From an uncultured Eubacteriales bacterium (GTDB lineage: Bacteria; Bacillota; Clostridia; Lachnospirales; CAG-274): a stretch of DNA of 45,803 nucleotides. The stretch is taken from contig CASFCZ010000056.1 in NCBI GenBank assembly GCA_949293325.1, positions 1-45,803 on the forward strand, given 5' to 3'. This document shows positions 34,133 to 43,062 of the stretch, in pieces (position 1 is the first letter of the stretch; each line of letters begins with the position of its first letter). The translations under genes and the position numbers were made by a program. The notes below the pieces were generated by a model that had not been told where the DNA came from, searched no databases, and worked only from the letters and a program-made list of their open reading frames with translations.

Positions 34133-34316
34133 AACAACTTAGGTTGTATGCGCACCTACGCAAAGGCGATGGTGGCAGAGAGCTTTAGCATAGAGGAGAA
34201 AGATGAGATGAGCCTTAAGCGGATGTACTCTTTTATTTTGAGTATAGTATTCCGATGGTGCTTTACAGGTATCTTATCGGCATATCATATTCAAATTAAA
34301 GGAGATTTTTTATTTT
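34133..34316 (+). promoter_or_regulatory. Structured leader of trpE, class not recognised
   Basis: The first ~100 nt are much richer in G and C than the flanks and hold overlapping dyads: CAAC/GTTG, TAGGT/ACCTA, TGCG/CGCA and CACC/GGTG between 34135 and 34175; later CCGAT (34251 region) pairs with ATCGG before the ribosome binding site. I find no T-box sequence, no run of Trp codons and no T-tailed terminator. AAAGGAG lies an unusually long 12 bases before the ATG. Confidence 0.5.
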
Positions 34317-35705
34317 ATGGAAAAATTAAAAGCTTTTGTAAGAGAATTTTCAGGGGATACCGAAACACCTATCACCCTGTTTTATAAGTATGTAGGCAAC
34401 GAGGAGGGATTTTTGCTGGAAAGCCGTGGCAACGGCAAAACCAATATATCCATTATGGGCAAAAAACCCTTTGCAGTACTTGAAGGCAGCGACAGCCTTA
34501 AAATTAAGGAAGGGGATAAAGTACATATATATCACGGGAAACTACTTGATGGCGTAAAAGAGTATATTTCAGCCTTTGAAGTGGAGGATGACCTTGGCCT
34601 TGACTTTATAGGTGGTGCAGTAGGAACCATAGGATATGATATAATCAGGCAATATGAGGATATTCCCGACAAAAATCCTGAAGTTGTAGGCATACCTACC
34701 GTTCACCTTATGGTATTCAGGGAATTTGTTATATACGACCATCTTCATGACAGAATAAAGCTGGTGGTATTAGAGGAACCCCATAGGGAAGATGCCGCTG
34801 TTGCAAAGCTGAATGAAATGGAAACAGCAGTAAAAAGTGCTGTTCCGGAAAGCAGATACGCAATAAATACCATTAAATGTACGGACTTTACCTCCAATAT
34901 GACAAAGGAACACTATATTGATATAGTAAAAAAAGCTAATAAATACATATATGACGGGGATATTTTTCAGGTGGTTCTGTCCCAAAGACTTACAGCAAAT
35001 ACCGAAAGTGATGCCATTGACCTGTACAGAAGTCTTAGGGCAATTAATCCCTCACCATATCTATTTTACCTTAATTTCGGCACATATCAGGTGGCAGGCA
35101 GTTCTCCTGAAATGCTTGTTGAGGTTAATAAAAACGTCCTGCGTACCTGTCCCATAGCAGGCACACGTAAAAGAGGCAGAGATGTCTTTGAAGATGCCGC
35201 ACTTGCCGAAAACCTTCTGAAGGACCCAAAGGAAAAGGCAGAGCACGTAATGCTGGTTGACCTTGGCAGAAATGACATGGGCAGAGTGGCAAAGATAGGT
35301 ACTGTGAGGGTAAAGAAATTTATGCAGATACACAATTTCAGCCACGTAATGCACCTTGTAAGCCTTGTTGAAGGTGAAAAGCGTGAGGATAAGGACTGCT
35401 TTGAAGTTTTATCCACCTTTCTGCCGGCAGGCACCCTTTCGGGAGCTCCTAAGATAAGGGCAATGGAAATAATAGACGAGCTGGAGGAAGAAAGGCGTGG
35501 ACTATACGGAGGAGCCGTGGGATATTTCAGCTTTAACGGAAATATGGACACCTGTATTGCCATAAGAACAATGGTTATAAAGGATGGCAAAATATATATC
35601 CAGGCAGGGGGAGGAATTGTTGCAGACTCCACACCTGAAATGGAGTATGAGGAAAGTCTTAACAAAATGAGGGCACTTGCTACAGCAATGGGAGGTGAAA
35701 TATAA
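34317..35705 (+). CDS. trpE: Anthranilate synthase component I
   Basis: Chorismate-using subunit that makes anthranilate with ammonia from TrpG. 462 residues. N-terminal regulatory motif FLLES (Trp-binding LLES), then the chorismate domain: DIFQVVLSQRL, NPSPYLFYL, SSPEMLV, CPIAGTRKRG, DLGRNDMGRVA, HLVSLVEG, LPAGTLSGAPKIRAMEIIDELE and GAVGYFSFNG. PIAGT with Ala, where aminodeoxychorismate synthases have Lys (PIKGT), supports TrpE over PabB. The stop overlaps the trpG ATG by one base. Confidence 0.95.
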   Translation: MEKLKAFVREFSGDTETPITLFYKYVGNEEGFLLESRGNGKTNISIMGKKPFAVLEGSDSLKIKEGDKVHIYHGKLLDGVKEYISAFEVEDDLGLDFIGGAVGTIGYDIIRQYEDIPDKNPEVVGIPTVHLMVFREFVIYDHLHDRIKLVVLEEPHREDAAVAKLNEMETAVKSAVPESRYAINTIKCTDFTSNMTKEHYIDIVKKANKYIYDGDIFQVVLSQRLTANTESDAIDLYRSLRAINPSPYLFYLNFGTYQVAGSSPEMLVEVNKNVLRTCPIAGTRKRGRDVFEDAALAENLLKDPKEKAEHVMLVDLGRNDMGRVAKIGTVRVKKFMQIHNFSHVMHLVSLVEGEKREDKDCFEVLSTFLPAGTLSGAPKIRAMEIIDELEEERRGLYGGAVGYFSFNGNMDTCIAIRTMVIKDGKIYIQAGGGIVADSTPEMEYEESLNKMRALATAMGGEI

Positions 35706-36274
35706 TGGTAGTTATTATTGATAACTATGACAGCTTCACCTACAACCTTTACCAGTACATAGGCGAATTTGATCCTGATATAAGGGTATACAGAAATGAC
35801 AGGATAGACGGAAAGGCTGTACTTGACCTTAAACCCCAAAGGATAGTTATATCCCCCGGTCCAAAAACACCTCTTGAGGCAGGAAACTGTATTGAGATAA
35901 TAAGGACAGCAGGATTACATATTCCCCTCCTGGGAGTATGCCTGGGACATCAGTCCATTGCCGCCGCCTTTGGTGCAACCGTAACAAATGCAAAGACCCT
36001 TTGTCACGGCAAGGCATCCATGGCAAAGCATAACGGCAGTGGAATATTCCAAGACCTTCCCAACCCCTTGCAGGTTGCAAGGTATCACTCCCTTTCGGTG
36101 GATGCCTCTACCATCCCTCCTTGCCTTGAAGTAACAGCAGAAGCAGAAGATGAAATAATGGCAATACGTCACAGGGAATATCCTATAGCAGGTATACAGT
36201 TTCACCCTGAAAGCATATATACCCCGGAAGGAAAAAAACTGATTGAGAACTTTATAGTTAAGGGACTGATATAA
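35705..36274 (+). CDS. trpG: Anthranilate synthase component II (glutamine amidotransferase)
   Basis: 189-residue class I glutaminase that supplies ammonia to TrpE. IIDNYDSFTYNLYQYI at the start, oxyanion PGPKTP, nucleophile Cys in GVCLGHQ, and the His-Glu pair in IQFHPESI. It may also serve PABA synthesis, as single PabA/TrpG proteins do in Bacillus. A terminator follows, so the rest of the trp pathway (trpD, C, F, B, A) lies elsewhere. Confidence 0.94.
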   Translation: MVVIIDNYDSFTYNLYQYIGEFDPDIRVYRNDRIDGKAVLDLKPQRIVISPGPKTPLEAGNCIEIIRTAGLHIPLLGVCLGHQSIAAAFGATVTNAKTLCHGKASMAKHNGSGIFQDLPNPLQVARYHSLSVDASTIPPCLEVTAEAEDEIMAIRHREYPIAGIQFHPESIYTPEGKKLIENFIVKGLI

Positions 36275-36284
36275 TAAAAACAAA

Positions 36285-36311
36285 GGCTTGCGGATAAGAT
36301 AACCGCAAGCC
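36285..36311. terminator. Bidirectional terminator between trpG and the phosphodiesterase gene
   Basis: Perfect 9-bp stem GGCTTGCGG / CCGCAAGCC with A/T-rich flanks on both sides (AAACAAA, CTTTGGTTT), between convergent genes. Confidence 0.8.
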
Positions 36312-36319
36312 CTTTGGTT

Positions 36320-37168
36320 TCAATACAGAATATTTTCTTTTTCCCTTGGCATAAAGCCTTCAAAAATGACTATGTCAAATTTACTACCTGCCAGATCATC
36401 AATACACCTCTGACTTACCATAGTCCAGCCCGCCGTTTCCGCACCAAAAATATTGCGCATTATATACATAACGGGACTATTGTAGGCAATATAGTCATAA
36501 GCTATATAATCTGGCTGTGCCTTGAAGTTATATAGCATCAGCGTAAGTATCAATTTAATAGGAAAGCTCTCCTTCCTCTTATGCCTTGCATCAAAAAAAT
36601 TCATGGAAAGCTGTCCCCGAAGAATATCAGGAGTATGTTTTTTAAACCATTCCACTGCATAGGGTGAAAAGGATTGTATACACACATCCCCTCCATAGTC
36701 TTCAAGAGCCTTTGCCGTAAGTGAACATATATCTTCAAAGACTCTGTCCGCCTTTATCTCTATAATAAGAGGAACCCTGCCATCTATTTCATTAAGCACA
36801 TCGGATAAAAGAGGAATTCTTTCATCAGTACCCATAAGAGGATAGGTCTTAAGCTCCTCATAACTTGTCTGCCCTACATTGACATCCACACCGCATACAC
36901 CTTTAAGATTTTCATCATGTATGACTGCAAGCTGTCCGTCGGCAGTCAGCCTTACATCCAGCTCAATACCAAAACCACAGCTTATGGCACGTCTGAAGGC
37001 AAGCATGCTGTTTTCAGGCACTCCATGGGCATTATCATGAAGTCCCCTATGGGCAATATAGCTATGCTCAAAGCTTTTAAACCTTGCTTTACGCAGGGTG
37101 TTGATAGATGGCTTCATACAAAAGAGTACTGCTCCTATTACCAGAAGTAAAACAATAATTATAAACAT
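36320..37168 (-). CDS. Glycerophosphodiester phosphodiesterase, membrane-anchored
   Basis: 282 residues from ATG 37168 (GGGAGGG 5 bases upstream; the longer ORF start at 37186 overlaps it). An N-terminal membrane segment MFIIIVLLLVIGAVLFCM is followed by the GDPD TIM barrel: IAHRGLH (catalytic His), PENSMLAF, GIELDVRLTADGQLAVIHDE (metal ligands and second His), PLIIEIKA and IQSFSPYAVEWF. Cleaves deacylated phospholipid or teichoic-type glycerol phosphodiesters. It follows a 28-residue membrane peptide and the DUF1015 gene in one operon. Confidence 0.92.
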   Translation of the reverse strand: MFIIIVLLLVIGAVLFCMKPSINTLRKARFKSFEHSYIAHRGLHDNAHGVPENSMLAFRRAISCGFGIELDVRLTADGQLAVIHDENLKGVCGVDVNVGQTSYEELKTYPLMGTDERIPLLSDVLNEIDGRVPLIIEIKADRVFEDICSLTAKALEDYGGDVCIQSFSPYAVEWFKKHTPDILRGQLSMNFFDARHKRKESFPIKLILTLMLYNFKAQPDYIAYDYIAYNSPVMYIMRNIFGAETAGWTMVSQRCIDDLAGSKFDIVIFEGFMPREKENILY

Positions 37169-37189
37169 AATATCCCTCCCACCCAAGGA

Positions 37190-37276
37190 TCATTTAAAAA
37201 GCTGAACAAGTATTATAACAACAACAGCAATAATAATAACAATTCCAATCAACATGCTAAGGGCCACAATAGACAT
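37190..37276 (-). CDS. 28-residue single-pass membrane peptide
   Basis: Too short for routine calling. The frame reads MSIVALSMLIGIVIII then AVVVIILVQLFK and a TGA stop: almost wholly hydrophobic with a single C-terminal Lys, so one membrane helix. GAGGAGG lies 9 bases before the ATG and overlaps the DUF1015 stop region; the next gene starts 21 bp after its stop. The ribosome binding site, tight packing and clean helix argue for a translated gene. No family recognised. Confidence 0.68.
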   Translation of the reverse strand: MSIVALSMLIGIVIIIAVVVIILVQLFK

Positions 37277-37280
37277 ATTT

Positions 37281-38525
37281 TCAAGCCTCCTCGCTGAGTT
37301 TGTGAATAAAGATTCCACTCCTGAGCTTTGGTTCAAACCATGTTGACTTAGGTGGCATTATCTTACCACTATCAGCAATAGCCATAAGCTCTCCCACAGA
37401 TGTAGGACACATGGCAAAGGCAAGCTTCATTTCTCCGCTGTCCACACGTCTTTCAAGCTCTGCAAGTCCCCTTATTCCACCAACAAAGTCAATACGCTTG
37501 TCTGTACGTGGATCTCCGATACCCAGCATAGGGGCAAAAACCTCATTCTGAAGAATAGACACATCCAGTCTTTCCACTGCATCACCATGGATAAGTTCAG
37601 CCTTTGCAGTCAGCTTATACCATCTGCCATCCATATACATGCCAAAGGTATGAGGTATAGATGGACTAAAGGCGGAAGATACCTCCTCCACATCAAACTT
37701 TTTAACAAGGGCAGCTAAAAACTCATCATTAGTCATACCGTTAAGATCCTTAAGGACGCGGTTATAGTCCATAATACGAAGTTGATTGTCTGGGAAAAGA
37801 ACAGAAAGGAAAAAGTTAAATTCCTCCTCACCACTGTATCCGGGCTTTACGTTACGTCTTTTAAGACCTACCTTAACGGCAGAGGCACTCCTGTGGTGTC
37901 CGTCAGCAATATAAAGACTGTCCACAGCCTTAAACAATGCCACCAGCTCACGCACAGAGGTTTCATCTGAAAGCCATACCTGATGCCTTACTCCATCCTC
38001 ACTTACAAAATCGTATTCCGCAGGTGCCGAAGTTATATCCTCCACTACCTTGTCTATATCCTCACGGTGTCTGTAGGTGAGGAAGATAGGACCTGTATTG
38101 GCATCACAGTAATCAACATGATTTATCCTGTCCTGTTCCTTATCCGCACGTGTAAGTTCATGTTTTTTAATTGTATTATCAAGATACTCGTCAACTGCAC
38201 AGCAGCCTACTATACCCGTCTGACTTCTGCCATCCATAGTCAGCCTGTATACATATAACATGGGCACGGTATCATGGATATATGTACCGTCATTTAACAT
38301 AGAGTTAAGGTTTTTTGCCGCCCTGTCATATACCTGTCTGGAATATATATCCGTACCCTCAGGCAGATCAATCTCTGCCCTGTCAACATGAAGAAAGGAA
38401 AGTGGTTTGTCCTTTACCATTTCCCTGGCTTCTTCTGAACTCATAACGTCGTAGGGCAGTGCTGCTACCTGACTGCAAATATCTTTACGTGGTCTGTATC
38501 CTTTAAATGGATGTAATGTAGCCAT
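37281..38525 (-). CDS. DUF1015 family protein
   Basis: 414 residues, a soluble protein widespread in anaerobes. HPFKGYRPRKDICSQVAALPYDVMSSEEAR at the start and IADGHHRSASAVKV in the middle are typical of the family; the latter His-rich block looks like an active site. C-terminus has MPPKSTWFEPKLRSG. In some papers members are tied to serine/redox metabolism, but I would not assign a reaction. GGAGG precedes ATG 38525. First gene of the operon with the membrane peptide and GDPD. Confidence 0.9.
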   Translation of the reverse strand: MATLHPFKGYRPRKDICSQVAALPYDVMSSEEAREMVKDKPLSFLHVDRAEIDLPEGTDIYSRQVYDRAAKNLNSMLNDGTYIHDTVPMLYVYRLTMDGRSQTGIVGCCAVDEYLDNTIKKHELTRADKEQDRINHVDYCDANTGPIFLTYRHREDIDKVVEDITSAPAEYDFVSEDGVRHQVWLSDETSVRELVALFKAVDSLYIADGHHRSASAVKVGLKRRNVKPGYSGEEEFNFFLSVLFPDNQLRIMDYNRVLKDLNGMTNDEFLAALVKKFDVEEVSSAFSPSIPHTFGMYMDGRWYKLTAKAELIHGDAVERLDVSILQNEVFAPMLGIGDPRTDKRIDFVGGIRGLAELERRVDSGEMKLAFAMCPTSVGELMAIADSGKIMPPKSTWFEPKLRSGIFIHKLSEEA

Positions 38526-38553
38526 ATTATACCTCCTTTTTTTACATACTCAA

Positions 38554-38582
38554 ATTATAACATATTCTTCCGTAACTAACAA
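38554..38582 (-). promoter_or_regulatory. Promoter of the DUF1015 operon
   Basis: Minus strand TTGTTA (38577-38582), 17-bp spacer, TATAAT (38554-38559). Confidence 0.7.
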
Positions 38583-38682
38583 GTAAATAGCTATTTTCAA
38601 CAGTTTCACCATAAAATTCCCTGGCTTGTCCCGGACATATTTGTGTATTATTTACAAAATACATAATTGTTGAATTTTTATA

Positions 38683-38711
38683 TTGTGCAAAAAAACGAAA
38701 AGTTATATAAT
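38683..38711 (+). promoter_or_regulatory. Promoter of the pectate lyase gene
   Basis: TTGTGC (38683-38688), 17-bp spacer, TATAAT (38706-38711), about 52 bp before the start codon. No cre-like or other operator dyad recognised. Confidence 0.65.
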
Positions 38712-38763
38712 TTATTCCGTCGTTACTTGTACGTATAAGTTTAATAAAAAGGAGGTTTATGTA

Positions 38764-41292
38764 ATGACAATTTTATCGAAGAAGCCGACGGCATGGCTGT
38801 TATGCCTGATAATGCTCCTTACATCAATACAGGGAATGTTTGTCAACGTTTCAGCGGCAGCAGTTACTCCGGAAAGTGGAAATATCTACTATATTAAAAA
38901 CAAAAACAGCGGACTTTACCTTACCGTTGAAAACGATTCATCCAAAGACGGCGCAAAGGTAGTACAGTCAACAGGTACAGGCTCCCTTGGACAACGGTGG
39001 ATACTGGAAAAAAACAATAACGGCAGTTACAGACTTCATCCGGCGACGGATATGACCGGCGGTATCTCCCTTGATGTTGCATACGGTTCTTCCTCAAACG
39101 GTACAGCTATTCAGATATATACCAACAACTTTCAATCAGCCCAGAACTTTGGCATTGTATCCTCAGGCGACGGATATGCAATAACCACTGAGGTCAGCTC
39201 CCACAGCTCATGCCTGGATGTATCAGGTGCTTCCAAAGCATCAGGCACACAGGTAATACAGTATGTTAACAAAAGCTCTGCCAATCAGATATGGTACTTT
39301 GAACAGGCTCCATGGCCTTCCAGCTCAAGCTCCGGTTCAGAATCATCATCCTCAGACAGCAGCTCATCTGCTGACGAGAAAAACCTGCTTGCAGACGGAT
39401 GGTATTATATAAAGAATGTAAACAGCCAGAAATATGTTGAAGTAGCAAATGCAAATGACAGCAACGGTGCAAACGTACAACAGTATCAGGGAAACGGTCA
39501 TCCTTGCCAGAGATGGTATCTTACCAACCTCGGTGATAACTACATTACCCTGAAAAACGGTATGGCCGGAGGCAAAATGCTTGATGTTGCATACGGTTCA
39601 GACACAGACGGTGCAAATATACAGATATATGATGCCAACGGACTTGCTCCACAGACCTTTAAGCTTATAGAAGTATCCGATGGCTATTATGCCATGTTGA
39701 CAAAGTGCAGCAATGAAACCAAGGCCGTTGATGTATACGGCTGGTCAACGGAAAACGGCGGCAATATAAATCAGTGGACCTATAACGGCGGCGCTTGTCA
39801 GCAGTTCAGGTTTGAGGCAATCTCAGACAGCTCAGGCTCATCCGGCAGTTCAGGCTCATCAGGCAGCTCAAGCTCATCAGACACTACTGACAAGACAGAG
39901 GCTATAGATAGCAGTTATCCCACACAGCTTATGACCTTTGTAAATACCTACGACGGAAAATATGTTACAGGAGGCAGCTCAAACAACAGTAATGTAAGCT
40001 CCGACGGTACTTCCCAGAAGGCAAACCGCTGGAAAATAAGCAGAGTTGGCAATGACAGCTTCCGCATTATAAACTCACAGACAGGCTATGCCCTTGCACC
40101 TTCAGGTAACAATGCCTACAACGGTGCAGCAGTTATTACAACAGGTATATCCGACACAAGCGCACAGTACTGGAGCATAACTCCAACCAAAAGTGATAAA
40201 AACTCCAATTCTCTTAACTATAAGATAGTAAACAAAGCAAACACAAACCTTGCCCTTACCCTTTCAGGCAGCAGCTACACACTTTCCTCCTATTCAGGAA
40301 GTTCAAGTCAGCAGTTCCGTTTTAACTCCTACGGAATAGAAGGCTTCGGCGGCTACTGCAAGGATATGGACGGTAACGAAAAGGCGTCTACCATAGGCGG
40401 TGTATTAGGTGAGGTGGTATATGTATCAGACATATCCTCACTGCAAAACTATGCGGCAGGTTCAACACCTTATACCATAGTAATAAAGGGCAACATCAGT
40501 GCAAATACACTTACAAAGGTAAATGTAGGCAAAAATAAGACCTTTATAGGTTCATACGCAAACAACAGTCTTACAAATATTCATTTCCGCAATATTTCAT
40601 CATCAGGAAATAATATTTATAAGAACATTACCTTTAAACACTATGACTCAATAAACGAAAATGACGATATACAGATGTATATTTCCAACGGCAGCAACTT
40701 CTGGCTTGACCACTGCACATTCCAGGGTCATGACCTTACAAGCAATACTTCACTTCACGAAACAGACGTGGATAAGTTCCTCTATGTAGGACTTGATGCG
40801 GACTTTGTTTCCGTAACAGGCTGTATATTCATGGGACACAAGTACGGTCTTATCCTGGGTTATCCACAGGAGGACGGTATGGGCAAGTACGATGGTTACC
40901 CACACATGACTATCTGCAACAACTACTTCTATAATGTATTGACAAGAGCACCGGGACTTATGCGCTACGGTTACTTCCACTGCTATAACAACTTTATTTA
41001 TGACTTTCATTTAGGCTACACACCTTATACAGGCTGCAATATCTATTCCGAAAAGAATTACTTTGATGCAGGCTCACATAAGGGTGCAGTGGTGGATGAT
41101 AAGGGTGTAGGCGGATTTACCGACACAGGCTCTGTCCTTTCCTCCTCAGTATCTTCCCTTGCAACGGGAGCTACATACTGGCGTCCATCCAATAACTACA
41201 GCTATGACACCCGTTCAGCAGCAGATGCAAAGGCATGGTGTCAGAAATATACAGGTGCTCAAAGCAGTTCCATAGTATATGCCATTGATTAA
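38764..41292 (+). CDS. Secreted pectate lyase (PL1 family) with three ricin-type lectin domains
   Basis: 842 residues from ATG 38764 (GGAGG 8 bases upstream). Signal peptide to about residue 32 (LLTSIQGMFVNVSAAA), then three beta-trefoil ricin-like domains: ~38-184, ~208-352 and ~385-522, with QxW-type ends (GQRW, NQIW, CQRW), separated by Ser/Gly linkers (~185-205 and ~353-375). The C-terminal parallel beta-helix (~525-842) has the PL1 marks FWLDHCTF, a HETDVD-type acidic site, VSVTGCIFMGHKYGLILG and RAPGLMRYGYFHCYNN with the catalytic Arg. It cleaves polygalacturonate by beta-elimination outside the cell; the lectin domains should bind glycans. No anchor seen. Lone gene. Confidence 0.92.
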   Translation: MTILSKKPTAWLLCLIMLLTSIQGMFVNVSAAAVTPESGNIYYIKNKNSGLYLTVENDSSKDGAKVVQSTGTGSLGQRWILEKNNNGSYRLHPATDMTGGISLDVAYGSSSNGTAIQIYTNNFQSAQNFGIVSSGDGYAITTEVSSHSSCLDVSGASKASGTQVIQYVNKSSANQIWYFEQAPWPSSSSSGSESSSSDSSSSADEKNLLADGWYYIKNVNSQKYVEVANANDSNGANVQQYQGNGHPCQRWYLTNLGDNYITLKNGMAGGKMLDVAYGSDTDGANIQIYDANGLAPQTFKLIEVSDGYYAMLTKCSNETKAVDVYGWSTENGGNINQWTYNGGACQQFRFEAISDSSGSSGSSGSSGSSSSSDTTDKTEAIDSSYPTQLMTFVNTYDGKYVTGGSSNNSNVSSDGTSQKANRWKISRVGNDSFRIINSQTGYALAPSGNNAYNGAAVITTGISDTSAQYWSITPTKSDKNSNSLNYKIVNKANTNLALTLSGSSYTLSSYSGSSSQQFRFNSYGIEGFGGYCKDMDGNEKASTIGGVLGEVVYVSDISSLQNYAAGSTPYTIVIKGNISANTLTKVNVGKNKTFIGSYANNSLTNIHFRNISSSGNNIYKNITFKHYDSINENDDIQMYISNGSNFWLDHCTFQGHDLTSNTSLHETDVDKFLYVGLDADFVSVTGCIFMGHKYGLILGYPQEDGMGKYDGYPHMTICNNYFYNVLTRAPGLMRYGYFHCYNNFIYDFHLGYTPYTGCNIYSEKNYFDAGSHKGAVVDDKGVGGFTDTGSVLSSSVSSLATGATYWRPSNNYSYDTRSAADAKAWCQKYTGAQSSSIVYAID

Positions 41293-41318
41293 GTTTTTCA
41301 ATTTTTCCTCTTAATAAC

Positions 41319-41345
41319 AAAAAGCTCGGTTTTTCCGAGCTTTTT
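41319..41345. terminator. Bidirectional terminator between pectate lyase and lipoprotein genes
   Basis: Perfect 11-bp stem AAAAAGCTCGG / CCGAGCTTTTT, 5-base loop; symmetrical A and T tracts serve both convergent genes. Confidence 0.92.
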
Positions 41346-41359
41346 GACTGTCTTATAAA

Positions 41360-42190
41360 TTACATATCAACTGTAAATACGTTGTACACAATATTCCCAT
41401 CCCTTGCAGCATTTTTATAACTGCTTATTGTAAGGGCACCATCACTTCGGCTGTAACTTGCCTTATCCACACTATCTGCAAACTCCCCTGCAATAACTGT
41501 ACTCTCCTCTCCCAGTCCAAGGGATGTAAGCAGGGCAGAGGCTTCTGCAACATTATTATCACTCATCTTCTCTCCGCCATTAAGGCAGACATAGATAAAC
41601 TCCACCCTGACGGCCTTACCCTCTGTACAATACACAATTGCCTTAACAGGCATATCCTCCGAATGTACGTCAACGTCATTGTAAATTACGGAAAACATTG
41701 AATCGCCTTCAAAGCTCATTAATGAAAATTCCTCATTTTCACAGATAATGGCATCTGTATCACCACTACCCACATTATAGTCCACAGGAATCAGAGCCCC
41801 ATTCCTAAGTGCCGTATATATATTTTTACAGCTTATGGGCTCCTTCACCGCAGGTTTAATAAGCTCTATCCACTCCCCATCATAAAGCAGATAAAGGGAT
41901 GGCAGTTCCTTTGACCTGTATATATTAACCTCTCTGCCGTTACTGTGCTGAACAAATTCAACACTTTCAGTTACCTGAAAATCTTCATCCAACATATCCC
42001 TGACACTGTCACTCATTTCATACTCACTGTTCATAAGTACATCTTCAACCTTCTGAACAACTGCATTTGCCTGTGAATTTACAGCCACCTTCTTATCAAG
42101 GGCAGTCTCATCATAGTCAGTACTGACACTGCAACCACAAAGGATAACTGCAAGGAGGACAGAAGATAAAATCAAACCTTTTAGCTTCAT
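41360..42190 (-). CDS. Lipoprotein of the ytr-like ABC operon
   Basis: 276 residues from ATG 42190 (GGGAGGTG 9 bases upstream; the longer ORF start at 42244 has no site). Signal MKLKGLILSSVLLAVILCGC ends in a lipobox-like LCGC, so it is probably a diacylglycerol-anchored lipoprotein on the outer face of the membrane. The mature part is acidic and soluble; I do not recognise its fold. Last gene of the operon, starting 4 bp after the permease stop. It could be a sensor or accessory part of the transporter. Confidence 0.75.
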   Translation of the reverse strand: MKLKGLILSSVLLAVILCGCSVSTDYDETALDKKVAVNSQANAVVQKVEDVLMNSEYEMSDSVRDMLDEDFQVTESVEFVQHSNGREVNIYRSKELPSLYLLYDGEWIELIKPAVKEPISCKNIYTALRNGALIPVDYNVGSGDTDAIICENEEFSLMSFEGDSMFSVIYNDVDVHSEDMPVKAIVYCTEGKAVRVEFIYVCLNGGEKMSDNNVAEASALLTSLGLGEESTVIAGEFADSVDKASYSRSDGALTISSYKNAARDGNIVYNVFTVDM

Positions 42191-42194
42191 ATCA

Positions 42195-43058
42195 TTAAAC
42201 ACCTCCCTGCAAAAAGATACCATCAATAATATTAAGGACAACAAGTATTGAAAGCAGAATAAAAACTGCCTTTACAAACCCATTTGCAAACATACTGTTA
42301 CTACCCTCCTGGCTATTTTTACGACTTACAAAATAGCCTGTAAGGAAGACAACTACCACCAGTCCGGCATATACAGGTACCCCTACGGTATATACTTCCG
42401 GGATAATATATGGACTGTAAATACCAAAAACAACAGCATACTTTATATTAGAAATAGCCTGAATTGCATCTGTGGAAATTCCAAACCAGTCCAGAGGCAC
42501 AAAAAGGAGCTCCGGTATAAGGGCAAGGAAAAACAACATAAGGCTTGCTGCAAATCGGTTATTAACAAGCATATATACAAGGGTAGCAATTATGTAAGCT
42601 CCGAAAAGAGCAGTTACCATCTCCCCCAGCCTGTATAAATTATCGGTACTTATACCAAGCAACTGACAATCCCTGATAAAAAAGTCATACCTGTCCAATA
42701 CAACAGCAGTCATTACAAGCTGAAACACTGCCATCAACAGTATAATAACAGCCCCGTAAAGAAGTCTGAATACATACAGCTCACCTGCCGTATAGGGAAG
42801 GCTGCTCCAGAAATTATCCGTCTTTTTCCTGCTTTGGCACAACGCCAGCAGAACTATCGGAATAAGGTAAACATGTGTAAAACCATTGTAAATACCCTCA
42901 AATGTATACCACCCGGCACCTCCCGTTGATACTTCCAGCCAGACATTATTTATAGTCCTTGAAAAATCAACAGCAGAAAGAAAGAAAAATGCCAGAATTA
43001 TAATAAATATCCAGGAAGATCTTTTAAACTCATCTCTTAAAACCATAACAACTCTCAT
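42195..43058 (-). CDS. ABC-2-type permease, second membrane subunit
   Basis: 287 residues with about seven hydrophobic segments: ~16-30, ~62-75 after the extracellular loop, ~92-118, ~146-165, ~170-186, ~206-240 and ~262-280. No enzyme motif. SSLPYTAGELYVFRLLYGAV resembles the coupling-helix region (LPYxxxxLY) of bacitracin/lantibiotic-type ABC-2 permeases. AGGTGAG precedes ATG 43058, 4 bp after the first permease. Acts with the ATPase encoded upstream. Confidence 0.82.
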   Translation of the reverse strand: MRVVMVLRDEFKRSSWIFIIILAFFFLSAVDFSRTINNVWLEVSTGGAGWYTFEGIYNGFTHVYLIPIVLLALCQSRKKTDNFWSSLPYTAGELYVFRLLYGAVIILLMAVFQLVMTAVVLDRYDFFIRDCQLLGISTDNLYRLGEMVTALFGAYIIATLVYMLVNNRFAASLMLFFLALIPELLFVPLDWFGISTDAIQAISNIKYAVVFGIYSPYIIPEVYTVGVPVYAGLVVVVFLTGYFVSRKNSQEGSNSMFANGFVKAVFILLSILVVLNIIDGIFLQGGV

Positions 43059-43062
43059 CGTC

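Noticed and set aside
34133-34316. T-box or fluoride-type riboswitch in the trpE leader
   Set aside because: AGAGAGC and GGCGATGGTG are reminiscent of these classes, but the T-box antiterminator sequence, a terminator and the second half of the fluoride fold are missing.
34148-34387. 79-codon ORF in the trpE leader as a Trp attenuation peptide
   Set aside because: It has no ribosome binding site, contains one Trp codon only and runs 71 bases into trpE.
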